From assembly GCA_964619935.1 (NCBI GenBank), contig CAZUGO010000047.1, forward strand, positions 33,858-97,857: a stretch of 64,000 nt of DNA, in the 5' to 3' direction. Each line of letters starts with the position of its first letter. Positions within the stretch are counted from its first letter, which is position 1. The translations under genes were made by a program, and so were the position numbers. Shown here in pieces: positions 16,567 through 25,967 of this stretch. Origin of the DNA: CAZUGO01 sp964619935 (lineage in GTDB: Bacteria > Planctomycetota > Phycisphaerae > UBA1845 > CAIVHJ01). The notes beneath the pieces are model-generated. The model had not been told where the DNA came from, searched no databases, and saw only the letters and a program-made list of their open reading frames with translations.

Positions 16567-18354
16567 ATGACGCGTTCCAGCACCCTGTCCCTCGCCGCCC
16601 TGCTCTGCCTGATGCTGTGTCCCGGGCTTGCCGCCCAGGCGACCTTCACCGACCAGACCGTCGCAGCGGGGCTGGTGGCGACCCACGCGCCGGACACCCT
16701 GTGCTTCCAGTCCCAGGCCTGGCAGACCGGCGGGATGGCCGTCGGCGACTTCAACAACGACGGCTGGCAGGATCTGTTCTGGCTGGGGGGCGGTGGCACC
16801 CCCGACAAGTTGTTCATCAACGACGGCGACGGCACCTTCAGCGATGAAGCGGCCGCTTGGGGCGTGGCCGCCACCCACGCCGGATGCGGCGCCTCCACCG
16901 GCGACTACGACAACGACGGCTTCCTGGACATCTACGTCACCAGCTTCGGCGCGAACGCCGATTGCGAAGAAGTCACGTTTCCGTTTGAATTGACCAACGT
17001 CTGCCAACACAAGCTGTACCACAACAACGGCAACGGCACCTTCAGCGATGTCGCCGTCGCGGCGGGGGTCAACTGCAGCGCTGCCGAGATCGCCACCGGC
17101 TATGGCTCGGCCTTCGGTGATTACGACATGGACGGCGACCTGGACCTGGCCGTGGCCGGATGGTGGGCCAACCAATTCACGGCCAGCGATGGCAATCGGC
17201 TGTTCCGCAACGAGGGCGACGGCACCTTTACCGACGTCACCGCGTCGGCCCTGCCGGCCAGCATCCACACCGCCTGGGGCTTCCAGCCGGCGTTCGTGGA
17301 CATGGACGGCGACCTGTGGCCCGAACTGTTGCTCGCCGCCGACTTTCAGACCAGCCGCTACTACGTCAACAACGGCGACGGCACCTTCACCGACCAGACC
17401 GTGGCCTCGGGAACCGGGCTGGACGACGAGGGCATGGGCCAGACCGTCGCCGACTTCAACGCCGACGGCCGGTTCGACTGGTACGTCACCTCGGTGCACC
17501 TGAACGTCCCACCGCCAGGCCACAACAACGGCAACATGCTGTACCGTTCCACCGGCGACCACCAGTTCGCGGAGATCTCTAACGACGTCGGCGTCAACGA
17601 CGGCGGTTGGGGCTGGGGCACTATCGCCACCGATGTGGATCTTGACGGCAGTGTCGACCTCGTTGAGGTCAATGGCCGCCAGGCAGACGAGCATTGCGAC
17701 GAACCAACCAAGTTGTTCCACAACCAGGGCGACGGCACCTTCAGCGAGATTGCCGCGGCTGCGGGACTGAACAGCGCCGAGCAGGGTCGAGCGCTGGTGG
17801 CCTTCGACGCCGACAATGATGGCGACCAGGACCTGGCGATTGCAAACAATGGTCTGATCAGCAAGTTGTGCGCCGATGTCGGCGCGCTGCAGTTCTTCCG
17901 CAACGACCACGCCCCGGCGACCTGGGTCCGCATTGCGCTGGACACCAGCACCAATCCACGGTTGGCCCCCAATGGCTCAGGCGCCCGCGTGGAGGTCACC
18001 ACCACCAGCCAGACCCACATCCGCTTCATGCACGCCAGCCCCAGTTACCTGGCGACCAGCGAGTGGGCCGTGCACTTTGGCTTGGGCTCAGCGACGATTA
18101 TCGATGAAATCCGGGTGATCTGGCCGCGGGGCTATGTCACCGTGCTGCACGACCAGCCCATCAACCAGCACATGACCATTGCCGCGCCTGAAGTGGCTGA
18201 CCTCAATGGCGACGGCGTGGTCAATGCCGCCGACCTCGCCCAGGTTCTAGGTCATTGGGGCGTGACCGACCCCTCCTCGATGGTCATGGACTTCAACGAC
18301 GACGGCGTGGTCAACGCCGCCGACCTGGCCCTGCTCCTCGGTGCGTGGAGCTAG
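16567..18354 (+). CDS. Secreted FG-GAP/VCBS repeat protein with UnbV domain and dockerin-like tail
   Basis: A 595-residue exported protein with a clear signal peptide (MTRSSTLSLAALLCLMLCPGLAAQA). Residues about 50-430 hold repeated Ca-binding FG-GAP/VCBS blades: GDFNNDGWQDLF, GDYDNDGFLDIY, GDYDMDGDLDLA, DVDLDGSVDLVE. A UnbV/ASPIC domain follows (GARVEV ... FGLG ... VIWPRG). The last 50 residues are two dockerin-like EF repeats (DLNGDGVVNAADLAQVLGHW and DFNDDGVVNAADLALLLGAW). It probably forms a beta-propeller on the cell surface and is anchored or sorted by the tail; the ligand is unknown. The start is the ATG ten bases after GGAGG. Confidence 0.9.
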   Translation: MTRSSTLSLAALLCLMLCPGLAAQATFTDQTVAAGLVATHAPDTLCFQSQAWQTGGMAVGDFNNDGWQDLFWLGGGGTPDKLFINDGDGTFSDEAAAWGVAATHAGCGASTGDYDNDGFLDIYVTSFGANADCEEVTFPFELTNVCQHKLYHNNGNGTFSDVAVAAGVNCSAAEIATGYGSAFGDYDMDGDLDLAVAGWWANQFTASDGNRLFRNEGDGTFTDVTASALPASIHTAWGFQPAFVDMDGDLWPELLLAADFQTSRYYVNNGDGTFTDQTVASGTGLDDEGMGQTVADFNADGRFDWYVTSVHLNVPPPGHNNGNMLYRSTGDHQFAEISNDVGVNDGGWGWGTIATDVDLDGSVDLVEVNGRQADEHCDEPTKLFHNQGDGTFSEIAAAAGLNSAEQGRALVAFDADNDGDQDLAIANNGLISKLCADVGALQFFRNDHAPATWVRIALDTSTNPRLAPNGSGARVEVTTTSQTHIRFMHASPSYLATSEWAVHFGLGSATIIDEIRVIWPRGYVTVLHDQPINQHMTIAAPEVADLNGDGVVNAADLAQVLGHWGVTDPSSMVMDFNDDGVVNAADLALLLGAWS

Positions 18355-18588
18355 TGTCCCGTGACCACTGTTTTGCCGGGTCTGAAGTGTAGAATGGCCG
18401 ATACTTCATGGTCAGGCCGGCATTCACCATTCGCCCGATCATGGAGGATCGCGATGAACAGGCCAACAAGCGGTATGTGGTGAGCGGCGAACCACCAACT
18501 CGCCCACACCCGTCCGGGCCCAACAATCCGCCGGCCTCGACTAACTAAACCGCCGGAATCACGCGCTTCTCAACCGCCGTTCACACAT

Positions 18589-18808
18589 GGCGACAGTGTC
18601 GACCTGACAAGTCGACCAGGTCGTTCTGGCAAGATGACCAGGTCGACCTGGCAAGACGACCCGGTCGTTCTGGCAAGTCGACCCGGTCGTTCTGGCAAGA
18701 CGACCCGGTCGTTCTGGCAAGTCGACCCGGTCGTTCTGGCAAGTCGACCAGGTCGTTCTGGCAAGTCGACCAGGTCGTTCTGGCAAGACGACCAGGTCGT
18801 TTCGACGA
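18589..18808. repeat. 22-bp tandem repeat array, about 10 units, palindromic core CGACC(A/C)GGTCG
   Basis: Nine units of exactly 22 bp run from 18611 to 18808, with a degraded tenth copy at 18589-18610. Each unit reads G(T/A)CGACC(A/C)GGTCG followed by TTCTGGCAA. Only two positions vary in the core copies, and the edge copies are degenerate. Each unit holds two inverted repeats about 11 bp apart: CGACC-n-GGTCG, and GGTCG(T)-9 bp-(A)CGACC across the junction. Unit 2 contains the perfect palindrome CCAGGTCGACCTGG. All minus-strand frames are open only because 22 is not a multiple of 3 and the unit lacks stops, so I do not call a protein here. The array sits between the FG-GAP gene and the bactofilins. 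Confidence 0.95.
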
Positions 18809-18938
18809 CGTGGGCACGCTGTCAATCAGCGGCGGGGCAGGCGCCAGCGGCGGGTCACGCTGGGAATCGGCGTAAGACACGTGCGGGCCAAGAACTTCGG
18901 GGACGGGCGGGCGGACGCCGGAGCGAGATTCCTTATTA

Positions 18939-19478
18939 TTATTGCCGGGCCGAGGCGGCCCCGCGGCCCTCCGAAGCAGCCGATAGCCGCTTGGCGGGGG
19001 CCCTCGGCGGATCAACAGGACTGGAGTCGGGCTCCGGGTCCGCGGGAATGGCTTGAAGCGGGGCCGACACCACCGCTTCCGACGCCGGAGGGCCGATCCG
19101 TAGAAACCCGATGAGCACCGCCCCGCTCTCGACGGTCAATACCGGAGCCTCCAAGTCGCCCTCCAGGCTGCCGGTCTTGCTGATGTGCACTGCGCCGCAG
19201 GCGCTGACCGGGCCGTTGACTTTGCCGCGAACGGTCAGGTTGCCGGCCTTGATTTGGGCCTTGATGTGGCCTTTTTTCTCGACCACGATGTCTCCGCCGG
19301 TGGCCAGCTCGCGGACGTTGCGGTAGCTCTTGATCCGATAGTCCTCGAGGACCAGACGCTTCCGGCAATTGGGGCAGAACACCGACATGGCCCGCAACGC
19401 CACCTCGCAGGTCTTACGACAATGCGTACAGATGACATGCTTCGATCCCGACGCAAACTGTGTCGATACCAGCGCCAT
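18939..19478 (-). CDS. Bactofilin with N-terminal zinc ribbon
   Basis: A 179-residue cytoskeletal protein. The N-terminus has a two-knuckle zinc ribbon (CTHCRKTC at about 18-25 and CPNC at about 36-39). It is followed by a bactofilin beta-helix (GGDIVVEKKGHIKAQIKAGN, LTVRGKVNGPVSACGAVHIS, and GSLEGDLEAPVLTVESGAVL). The C-terminus is Pro/Ala-rich and disordered. Bactofilins polymerise without nucleotide and localise envelope enzymes. The zinc ribbon is an addition to the usual domain and suggests a protein- or nucleic-acid-binding adaptor. It lies 75 bp downstream of a second bactofilin gene on the same strand. Confidence 0.88.
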   Translation of the reverse strand: MALVSTQFASGSKHVICTHCRKTCEVALRAMSVFCPNCRKRLVLEDYRIKSYRNVRELATGGDIVVEKKGHIKAQIKAGNLTVRGKVNGPVSACGAVHISKTGSLEGDLEAPVLTVESGAVLIGFLRIGPPASEAVVSAPLQAIPADPEPDSSPVDPPRAPAKRLSAASEGRGAASARQ

Positions 19479-19553
19479 CTCGATGAACCCATGAGGCGGG
19501 TCGAGCCGACCCGCCTGACGGTCGCAAGCGCGAGCCTCCCCAAAGATTCCCGT

Positions 19554-20000
19554 TTACTTCTTGGCGAATTCCTGGGGGTTGATCTTGGGCCGGTTCTGGG
19601 CCGCCTGGGCCGCCGCCGCAGACGCTGCCGCTGCCGGGGCGGGAGGTGTCGCCTTGTCCTTGCCGTTGGTCGATCCGACCAGACACCGCCCGCTGAGCAC
19701 CGCCCCTTCGGCGACCTCTAAACGGCTGGCTTGGATATCGCCCTCCAGTCGGCCGGAAGCCGACAACTGCACCTTGGAATCGGCGGTCAGATTGCCCTTG
19801 ACCTCGCCATCGACCCGAATGTTCCCGGCATGAATCTCACCTGCCATCTTGGAGCCTTCCTCAGCGACCAGGTTGCCCTTGCTGGTGATCTCACCTTCGA
19901 ATCGGCCCAGCAGCCGAATACCTTTCTCGAACTGCATATGGCCCTTGATGAACACATCGGGGCCAATGGTCGTGGGGTACTCTGCGTTGGAATCAGCCAT
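19554..20000 (-). CDS. Bactofilin
   Basis: A 148-residue polymer-forming cytoskeletal protein. The central beta-helix repeats are GHMQFEKGIRLLGRFEGEI, GNLVAEEGSKMAGEIHAGNI, VDGEVKGNLTADSKVQLSAS and GRLEGDIQASRLEVAEGAVL. The C-terminal tail is Ala-rich (AAAASAAAAQAAQ). TAGGAG seven bases before the ATG supports the start. It is the first gene of a probable two-bactofilin operon with its own promoter upstream. Paired bactofilins commonly co-polymerise. Confidence 0.92.
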   Translation of the reverse strand: MADSNAEYPTTIGPDVFIKGHMQFEKGIRLLGRFEGEITSKGNLVAEEGSKMAGEIHAGNIRVDGEVKGNLTADSKVQLSASGRLEGDIQASRLEVAEGAVLSGRCLVGSTNGKDKATPPAPAAAASAAAAQAAQNRPKINPQEFAKK

Positions 20001-20065
20001 CGCGCTACTCCTAAATAGAATTCAACAGGTTGGTTCACCACAGGACGGAAAACGGGAACGCTGTG

Positions 20066-20093
20066 ATTATAGCTCCCGCCGCAGGTCCAGCAA
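20066..20093 (-). promoter_or_regulatory. Candidate promoter of bactofilin operon
   Basis: On the minus strand a perfect TATAAT (-10) lies 16 bp downstream of TTGCTG (-35, 3 of 6). The -10 is 65 bp before the bactofilin start codon. The -10 is convincing; the -35 is weak. Confidence 0.45.
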
Positions 20094-20493
20094 TAGCCAT
20101 AAAGTGTCCCGACCGTGGATCGAGCCCATTGGTTACCCACGATTGTCACAATCAAGACCAGTCCAGCGGATCCGGGCCGCAGGGCTGCTGGTTGGCTTCC
20201 AGCAGCGTACCGCTGTTGAAGTGCACGTCTGTGAAAACCTATGATGGCCAACGACAATCACAGGCGCTGGGTGATTGGAAGTCGGCCTGCCAGCAGTGCT
20301 TTGAACCGCCCACCTGACCCCTGCAACGCCCGCAGCGGTGGTGAATGCGCCCGAACCGCTGGGCTGGAGGTCCGCATAGTCCATTCGCAACGCATGAGCC
20401 CGCCGAGACTTACCGATACTCGATGGCGGTCGAAACCGAGCCCGATGCCATGAGCGACTCACAGGCTTTATGTCTTGTTTTGGAGGCCGATGG
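20094..20493. other. Intergenic region before Cys-rich lipoprotein gene
   Basis: About 400 bp without a recognisable gene. The only feature I can assign is the Shine-Dalgarno GGAGG at 20482-20486, seven bases before the lipoprotein ATG. Short reading frames here show no family motif. Confidence 0.3.
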
Positions 20494-23400
20494 ATGACGA
20501 ATCGGAGCACGCTTCAGGAGGTTCTGCGCTCCTGCTGTTGGGCCGCGGCCCTGGTGATTCTGATGATTCTTGGCCAGGGCTGTAGCGGCACCGCCGGGGG
20601 CGATGGCACCGCGGGCGGCGGTGATGAGATCCGCAGCGCCTCTGACTGTGGCTCGACCGACGCCGACGCCATTGTCAGCGTCGACAACGATGAAGACACC
20701 GCCTTGCTGGCCTTGGCGGTAACCTCCGACTGTGATGAGCTCGCCGTCTACGAAGACGATGGCCGCGTCTCCCAGGTGGGTGTGGCGTTATCGGACGGCT
20801 CGCAGGTGATCGCCGAGTTCAATGAAGACGGCCGCGTGGTCGCGGTTCGCAGTGAAGACGACACGCTCTCGGTCTCGTACAACGATGGCCTGGGCTTCGC
20901 CCGCGCCGAATTCACCGACGGCAGCGGCAGCTCCACGGCCAGCGTGTTCGCCGTAGACAGAGATACCACTGCATCCCGGCGCTTCTCCGGCAGCCAGACC
21001 GACGGCGAGACACTGATGTTCTGTGACGAGCTGGACCAGTTTGCCGAGTTGCTGGCCGCCGGCTGTGACGGCGATTCGGAACAACCGTTCTGCGACACGA
21101 AGTTCGAGCTGGCCGGGGGTGCCGCCGAGGGTCTATGCCAGGGTGGCAACGTCCAGCAGGTTCAGCGGCTTGAGGACACCGCCTTCAACCACGACAAGCA
21201 GCCTTTTCCGCTGGGGGTCGATGGTTTTGTGACCGCCCGGCCCGCTGCGAACGGCGCCACCACTTTCGTCTGTGCCGCTGAGGCCTTCGGCGGACGCGGA
21301 CCGTTCCAGCTCAACTGGGAGCTGATCGACATGCCCGCCGGTGCCTCGGCCCCGGGAACCTCCTTGCCCGGAGGGGCGGCCATCTTCGACGCCACCACCA
21401 ATACCGGCGCCTATGAGTTTCAGGTGACGGTGACCGACGCGACCGACGCGACGGCTTCGGACGGCATTCGTTTTGACCTGGGCACCAGCGCCTTCTTCGG
21501 GGCCAACATCGTGTTCACGCCGCAGAACCCCGAGCCGGGTCAGTCGATCAGTTTCAAGGCGGTGCTGCAGAACGATACCGAATCGTCGATGGAGGCCGGG
21601 CAGCAGGCTCCGGAGCCCGGCGCCATCTTCTGGCAGTTCGGGGACGGCAGTAACGCCGCCGGAAGAACCGCCAGCCACACCTTCGGCGAACCGGGCGTGT
21701 ACGAGGTCGCCCTGGTGGTGGTTGCGGCGGTCGAGTGTGACTACACCGACGTGGTCCGGGTGGTGGTCGGCGACGGCGGGGATGCCGCTGACGACGCGCT
21801 TGATTTCAAGGTCGAGATTACGGCCTCGACAACCAGCATGGCCATCGGCGACGTCATTCAATTGACCCCCCAACCCAGCGGCGGAATTCGGCCGATCAAC
21901 TACGGGTGGGGCATCATCAACGAGGACGGCAAACTGATCGCCCAGTTGAGCGCCGCCGCGCCGGCGCTCAGCGCTCAGTCGGTTCTTGGTGAGATCGCCT
22001 CTCTGCAGGCGATCGGCGAAGGCATCGTCCTGGTCGGCCTCCTGGCCGCCGATTCGGCCGGACGAACGGCCATCGACACGCTGCCCATCGGAATCTTCGG
22101 CGATGGCGGCGGCCTGTTCGCGGTGATCGAAGAGCCGCTGTTCCTGGAAGCCGGCGCGATCGGCACGCTCAAGGCCGCGGTCATTGGCGCCCAGGGCACC
22201 TTGAGCTACAACTGGTTTGTCCAGGACGATCCCTTCAGCACGGTCGACGACGGCGCTCAACTGGTCAACCCCAAGGCGGCAGCACCGCAAATCTCCGCCC
22301 AGCAGCCGGGGTTTCTGGGCATCGGCCTGCGGGTCAGCGATCCGAGCGGCAACATCGCCGAGGCCTTCGGCGGCCTGCAGATCCTGGCCCAGGGCTTTGG
22401 TGACTTGATCGTCCAATTCCTGGGCCCGTTCGAGGTGCCGGTCGCCGAGGATGCCCCCCTGCACGCGTTCATCGAAGGCGGTGTGGAACCCTACTTCTGC
22501 TCCTGGAACCTCCAGCACGGCGACGTGGATGCGACCTTCCGCGATCCGTTTTCCTGCCGCCAAAACGTCGTCTTCTTCCCACAGCCTGGGTGTGCCGAGG
22601 TCGAGTTGAAGGTCGAGGATGTCGCGGGCGCCCTTGGGTCGGCTTTCTTCACCCTCTGCGGCGGCGATGGCATTCGCTTCGGCTGTCCGTTTGACGGCTT
22701 CTGCGATCCGGCGTGTCCCGACTTTGATCCCGACTGTGACGACCCCTGCCCGCTGGACGGCCAGTGTAACGACGACTGCCCACTCTTCGATCCGGACTGT
22801 TGCGAGGACTGCCAGTTCTGTGTCCCGGGCGACGGGTTCTGTGATCGTTTCTGCGCCGACTTCGGTCCGCCGGATGCCGACTGCGGCCACTGCCCGCAGG
22901 ACGGCGTGTGCGTCTTCGGTTGTCCCGAGCACCAAGACCCGGACTGCAACCGCGATTTCTGCTTGCCGGGCGACGGCATGTGCGACTTCGGCTGCTTCCC
23001 ACCCGATCCCGACTGCGCGGACGGCTTCTGCATGCCGGGCGACGGCATGTGCCACCTGGGCTGCCCGCAACCGGACCCGGACTGCGGCGGCAGCAACGAC
23101 CAGATCTGCGCCATTCACTTCTTCTGCTGCCCGGGTGACGCTTTCTGTGACATCGGCGACTGCCCCGAACCCGATTCCGACTGTGTCCACTGCGTTCCCG
23201 ACGGCGTGTGCGTGCAGGCCTGCCATGTGCCTGATTCGGACTGCCAGTTCGACGGCTGCACCAATGATGCCCAGTGCAACGACTTCGAGCCCTGCACGGT
23301 GGACCGCTGCGAGTCTAGCTCGTTCGGCAACTTCTGCCACTACGAGTTTCTCCCGAACTGCCAGCCGGGCAGTTGCCAGGACGACCTCCAGTGTGACGAT

Positions 23401-24342
23401 TCTGATCCGTGCACGATCGACCACTGCATCACCGATGCCGCCGGCAGTGGGTTCTGTGCTTATGCCTTCGTGCCCGACTGCCAACCCGACGGCTGCCAGC
23501 AGGACTTTCAGTGCGACGACCTTGATCCCTGCACGGTCGACTTCTGCGCGCTCGACGGCGTGGGCACCTTCTGCATCCACGACGTTCTGCCGGATTGCGG
23601 CCCGAATGGCGCCTGCCAGGGCGACATCGACTGTGACGACTTCGACGCCTGCACGGTCGACCACTGTATGACGGCAGCCGGGGGCAGTGTCTGTGTCCAC
23701 GACCCCCTGGCGAATTGCCAGCCGGGTGACGGTTGTCAGACTCCTGCGGAATGTGATGACTTCGACCCCTGCACGCTGGATCACTGCCTGCTGGACGCCG
23801 CCGGTAGCGGTACCTGCATGCACGATCCCAATTGCATGGATCAGCCCTGCGTGGCGGCCGCCGATTGCGATGATTTCGATCCCTGTAGCGACGACTTGTG
23901 CGTGGGTGGCATCTGCCAGCACACGGCTCAGCCCGGATGTGATCCGGCCGGTGGCTGCGTGACCGCTGCCGACTGTGACGACGCCCAGCCGTGTACCGCC
24001 GGCACCTGTGTCGCCGGACTGTGCCAGTATGTTTCCGACCCCAACTGCTTCTGCGGCGACGGGGCCTGCGTCGGCGGTGAGGACTGCCAGGTGTGCCCCG
24101 CCGACTGTGGCCCGTGTGCGAACGGCGGGTGCGGCAACGCCGCCTGCGATGCCGGCGAGGACTGCGCCATCTGCCCGTCCGACTGCGGCCCCTGCGGCGG
24201 CTTCTGCGGTGACGGCATCTGCGACGGCGGCGAGGAGTGCATTGGCTGTGCCCCCGACTGCGGCCCCTGTCCCGGCACCTGCGGCAACGCCACCTGCGAC
24301 GCCGGCGAAAACAATGCCAACTGCCCGTCGGACTGCCCCTGA
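20494..24342 (+). CDS. Giant Cys-rich secreted lipoprotein with PKD-type domains
   Basis: A 1,282-residue exported protein. The signal peptide ends ILMILGQGC, a near-lipobox that would lipidate the Cys. Residues about 30-250 are acidic beta-rich sequence of unknown type. Residues about 250-720 hold several PKD/Ig-like domains (FWQFGDGSNAAGRTASHTFG is a classic PKD strand). From about 730 three kinds of Cys-rich repeat follow: CxxDGxCxxxCPxxDPDC units, then five or more CDDFDPCTVDHC units resembling Dictyostelium CTDC repeats, then CGDGxCxxGEDCxxCPxDCG units to the end. It should form disulfide-bonded stalks outside the cell. The start follows GGAGG; an ATG 24 bp upstream is less likely. Confidence 0.88.
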   Translation: MTNRSTLQEVLRSCCWAAALVILMILGQGCSGTAGGDGTAGGGDEIRSASDCGSTDADAIVSVDNDEDTALLALAVTSDCDELAVYEDDGRVSQVGVALSDGSQVIAEFNEDGRVVAVRSEDDTLSVSYNDGLGFARAEFTDGSGSSTASVFAVDRDTTASRRFSGSQTDGETLMFCDELDQFAELLAAGCDGDSEQPFCDTKFELAGGAAEGLCQGGNVQQVQRLEDTAFNHDKQPFPLGVDGFVTARPAANGATTFVCAAEAFGGRGPFQLNWELIDMPAGASAPGTSLPGGAAIFDATTNTGAYEFQVTVTDATDATASDGIRFDLGTSAFFGANIVFTPQNPEPGQSISFKAVLQNDTESSMEAGQQAPEPGAIFWQFGDGSNAAGRTASHTFGEPGVYEVALVVVAAVECDYTDVVRVVVGDGGDAADDALDFKVEITASTTSMAIGDVIQLTPQPSGGIRPINYGWGIINEDGKLIAQLSAAAPALSAQSVLGEIASLQAIGEGIVLVGLLAADSAGRTAIDTLPIGIFGDGGGLFAVIEEPLFLEAGAIGTLKAAVIGAQGTLSYNWFVQDDPFSTVDDGAQLVNPKAAAPQISAQQPGFLGIGLRVSDPSGNIAEAFGGLQILAQGFGDLIVQFLGPFEVPVAEDAPLHAFIEGGVEPYFCSWNLQHGDVDATFRDPFSCRQNVVFFPQPGCAEVELKVEDVAGALGSAFFTLCGGDGIRFGCPFDGFCDPACPDFDPDCDDPCPLDGQCNDDCPLFDPDCCEDCQFCVPGDGFCDRFCADFGPPDADCGHCPQDGVCVFGCPEHQDPDCNRDFCLPGDGMCDFGCFPPDPDCADGFCMPGDGMCHLGCPQPDPDCGGSNDQICAIHFFCCPGDAFCDIGDCPEPDSDCVHCVPDGVCVQACHVPDSDCQFDGCTNDAQCNDFEPCTVDRCESSSFGNFCHYEFLPNCQPGSCQDDLQCDDSDPCTIDHCITDAAGSGFCAYAFVPDCQPDGCQQDFQCDDLDPCTVDFCALDGVGTFCIHDVLPDCGPNGACQGDIDCDDFDACTVDHCMTAAGGSVCVHDPLANCQPGDGCQTPAECDDFDPCTLDHCLLDAAGSGTCMHDPNCMDQPCVAAADCDDFDPCSDDLCVGGICQHTAQPGCDPAGGCVTAADCDDAQPCTAGTCVAGLCQYVSDPNCFCGDGACVGGEDCQVCPADCGPCANGGCGNAACDAGEDCAICPSDCGPCGGFCGDGICDGGEECIGCAPDCGPCPGTCGNATCDAGENNANCPSDCP

Positions 24343-24739
24343 AGGCCGGCGGCCACGCCGGGGCTGAGCAGGAGACAAACGCTGACCCTGCGCACCGCGC
24401 GGGCGGGATTGTCGCCGCCGCCGAATCGCCGGACGAGCGCTGCTCATTCCGTCCGGCGTCGCGGTAAGGAGGTAGCGTTTCCTTCTCGACCCACATCTGA
24501 TCAGCGCCCGCATCCGGTCGGAGCCGCGGCCGTCAGGAAGGGATCGCGTCCCAACACAGACACATCGTGTCACTGCGATAGCGCAGCCCAAGGCGCCATG
24601 CCAACGCCGCAGCCGGTTTTTTTTCGGAGGGAATGATTGACACCCCGGGCAGCAGCCGATGTACTGGCCTGCACCGGTGTGGGCTTCGGTCTCGCGACCA
24701 GCCGCGGCGGAATGCTGGGCCGGCCTGTTGGGTCAGTGA
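24343..24739. other. Intergenic region between lipoprotein and nuclease genes
   Basis: About 400 bp with no gene I can support. A run of eight T at 24617-24624 follows only a weak GGCG/CGCC hairpin, so I do not call a terminator. Confidence 0.3.
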
Positions 24740-25390
24740 ATGACGCGCGACCCTCTGAAACCTATGGTCTGGGCGTGGAGCTTGACGATCCGGCACGCCA
24801 CCGGGCGGTGCAGGTACAGTCGTCATGTCAGCGAACCGGCCGTGTGGCGGCGGCGGCCGGTGGCGACGGCTGTGATCGCAATTCTATTCCTGTGTGCGTG
24901 CTTGGATCACGGCGGCCGACCGGCGCGGGCTGTTGGCCCATTCGGCAATCGGGTCTTTCGATGCATCGCGGTCATTGACGGCGACACCATCCTGATCGAC
25001 GCTGCCGACCGCGAAGAGCATTTCACCCGCGTGCGTTTACGCGGCATCGACGCCCCGGAGACCACACCGCCCATGCACTTCGGCGAACAGGCCCGGGGAT
25101 TCCTACGCGAACTGCTGCTCAACCGCCAGGTGCGCCTGGAAATCCAGCCCACGGATTCGCGCGATGCCTACGGCCGGCTGCTGGCCTACGTCATGCTCGA
25201 GTCCAGCGGTGTCTGCGTCAATGCCACCCTACTGCGAACCGGCCACGCTTACGCCGATACTCGATTTCGACATCCACGCCGTCAGGAGTTCATGGAGCAG
25301 GAGCGCCGTGCCCGGCAAGAGCAGGCCGGGCTGTGGAGCGCGGGAGCGCTGCAGGACATGCCGCCCTGGCGGCGGCGGTCGGCCAGGTGA
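24740..25390 (+). CDS. Thermonuclease-family (SNase-like) secreted nuclease
   Basis: A 216-residue protein with a staphylococcal-nuclease domain: IDGDTILI (Asp metal ligand), VRLRGIDAPET (Arg and Asp of the active site), YGRLLAYV and NATLLRTGHAYA. The family cleaves DNA or RNA with Ca2+. A hydrophobic segment ending FLCACLDHG precedes the domain and looks like a signal or lipoprotein anchor, so it probably acts outside the cytoplasm. The start is uncertain: the annotated ATG gives a long, Arg-rich leader, and the true start could be a Met or GTG up to about 30 codons downstream. Confidence 0.85.
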   Translation: MTRDPLKPMVWAWSLTIRHATGRCRYSRHVSEPAVWRRRPVATAVIAILFLCACLDHGGRPARAVGPFGNRVFRCIAVIDGDTILIDAADREEHFTRVRLRGIDAPETTPPMHFGEQARGFLRELLLNRQVRLEIQPTDSRDAYGRLLAYVMLESSGVCVNATLLRTGHAYADTRFRHPRRQEFMEQERRARQEQAGLWSAGALQDMPPWRRRSAR

Positions 25391-25405
25391 CGCTGGCCGA
25401 ACCCT

Positions 25406-25801
25406 TCATCCCCGGATGTTGAGCCGCCGGACGGCGGTGGCCATGGCGCTCAATTCAGAGGCGGTGTAGGCCCGACCCGGATTCCGGTGCTCGCGATCCT
25501 GGGCGGCCAGCGTACGCAGCCGCTCGCGCAGCGCTTTCCGGGCGGCGGCCGCCTCACGCTGGGCTTTCCGCGCGTCTTGTTTTGCGACCGCCTGGGCTTC
25601 GATCTGGCGGCGGGTCTCGGGGTCCCGACCCGGGCGGTCGGCCAGTTCAACGGTGTCGCGAATCACCTGCAGCTCGACCCGGGCCACCAGCGCCAGGGCC
25701 TGCTCGGCCAGATCGGTGACCCCCGGCACGCTCGGCGGCGCGGTCATCCCGGGCAAACTGATTACGGGATGGGTGTTGTTGTGCACCGGCTGTATCGTCA
25801 T
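25406..25801 (-). CDS. Small coiled-coil protein of unknown function
   Basis: A 131-residue protein that I do not recognise. Residues 1-35 are hydrophobic and Pro/His-rich. Residues about 38-110 are Ala/Arg/Glu/Gln-rich with a heptad look (RRQIEAQAVAKQDARKAQRE), predicted as a helical coiled coil. No signal peptide is evident. The start was taken at MTIQPVHNN, preceded by GCAGGA; a frame running to 26032 overlaps the phosphoesterase gene and is non-family-like. It is convergent with the nuclease gene. Confidence 0.5.
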   Translation of the reverse strand: MTIQPVHNNTHPVISLPGMTAPPSVPGVTDLAEQALALVARVELQVIRDTVELADRPGRDPETRRQIEAQAVAKQDARKAQREAAAARKALRERLRTLAAQDREHRNPGRAYTASELSAMATAVRRLNIRG

Positions 25802-25967
25802 GGTCCTGCCCTTTCGCGAGAATTCAAGGAACTGATGCCATTCTACGCCCAGTTCAGTCCGCATATCGTAAGAATCCGCCGCGGACTTTGGGCGCGGTGC
25901 CGGCCGCACCGCCAGGGTCCCATAAAGGATTCGGCTGGCGGTCAGCCCCCGCGAAATGCAGCGCTGC

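Noticed and set aside
18589..18808. CRISPR array
   Set aside because: Units are contiguous 22-mers without unique spacers, and no cas gene is near.
18559..19015. Reading frames through the 22-bp array coding a 22-residue repeat
   Set aside because: The repeat protein appears in several frames at once because the unit is stop-free, so it is a by-product of the DNA repeat.
21133..24591. Antisense reading frame of 1,152 codons opposite the Cys-rich lipoprotein
   Set aside because: It is a GC-rich mirror of the repetitive lipoprotein gene, without family motifs, start signal or neighbours.
24617..24624. T8 run as terminator of the lipoprotein gene
   Set aside because: Only a weak 4-bp stem precedes it, and it is 275 bp from the stop codon.
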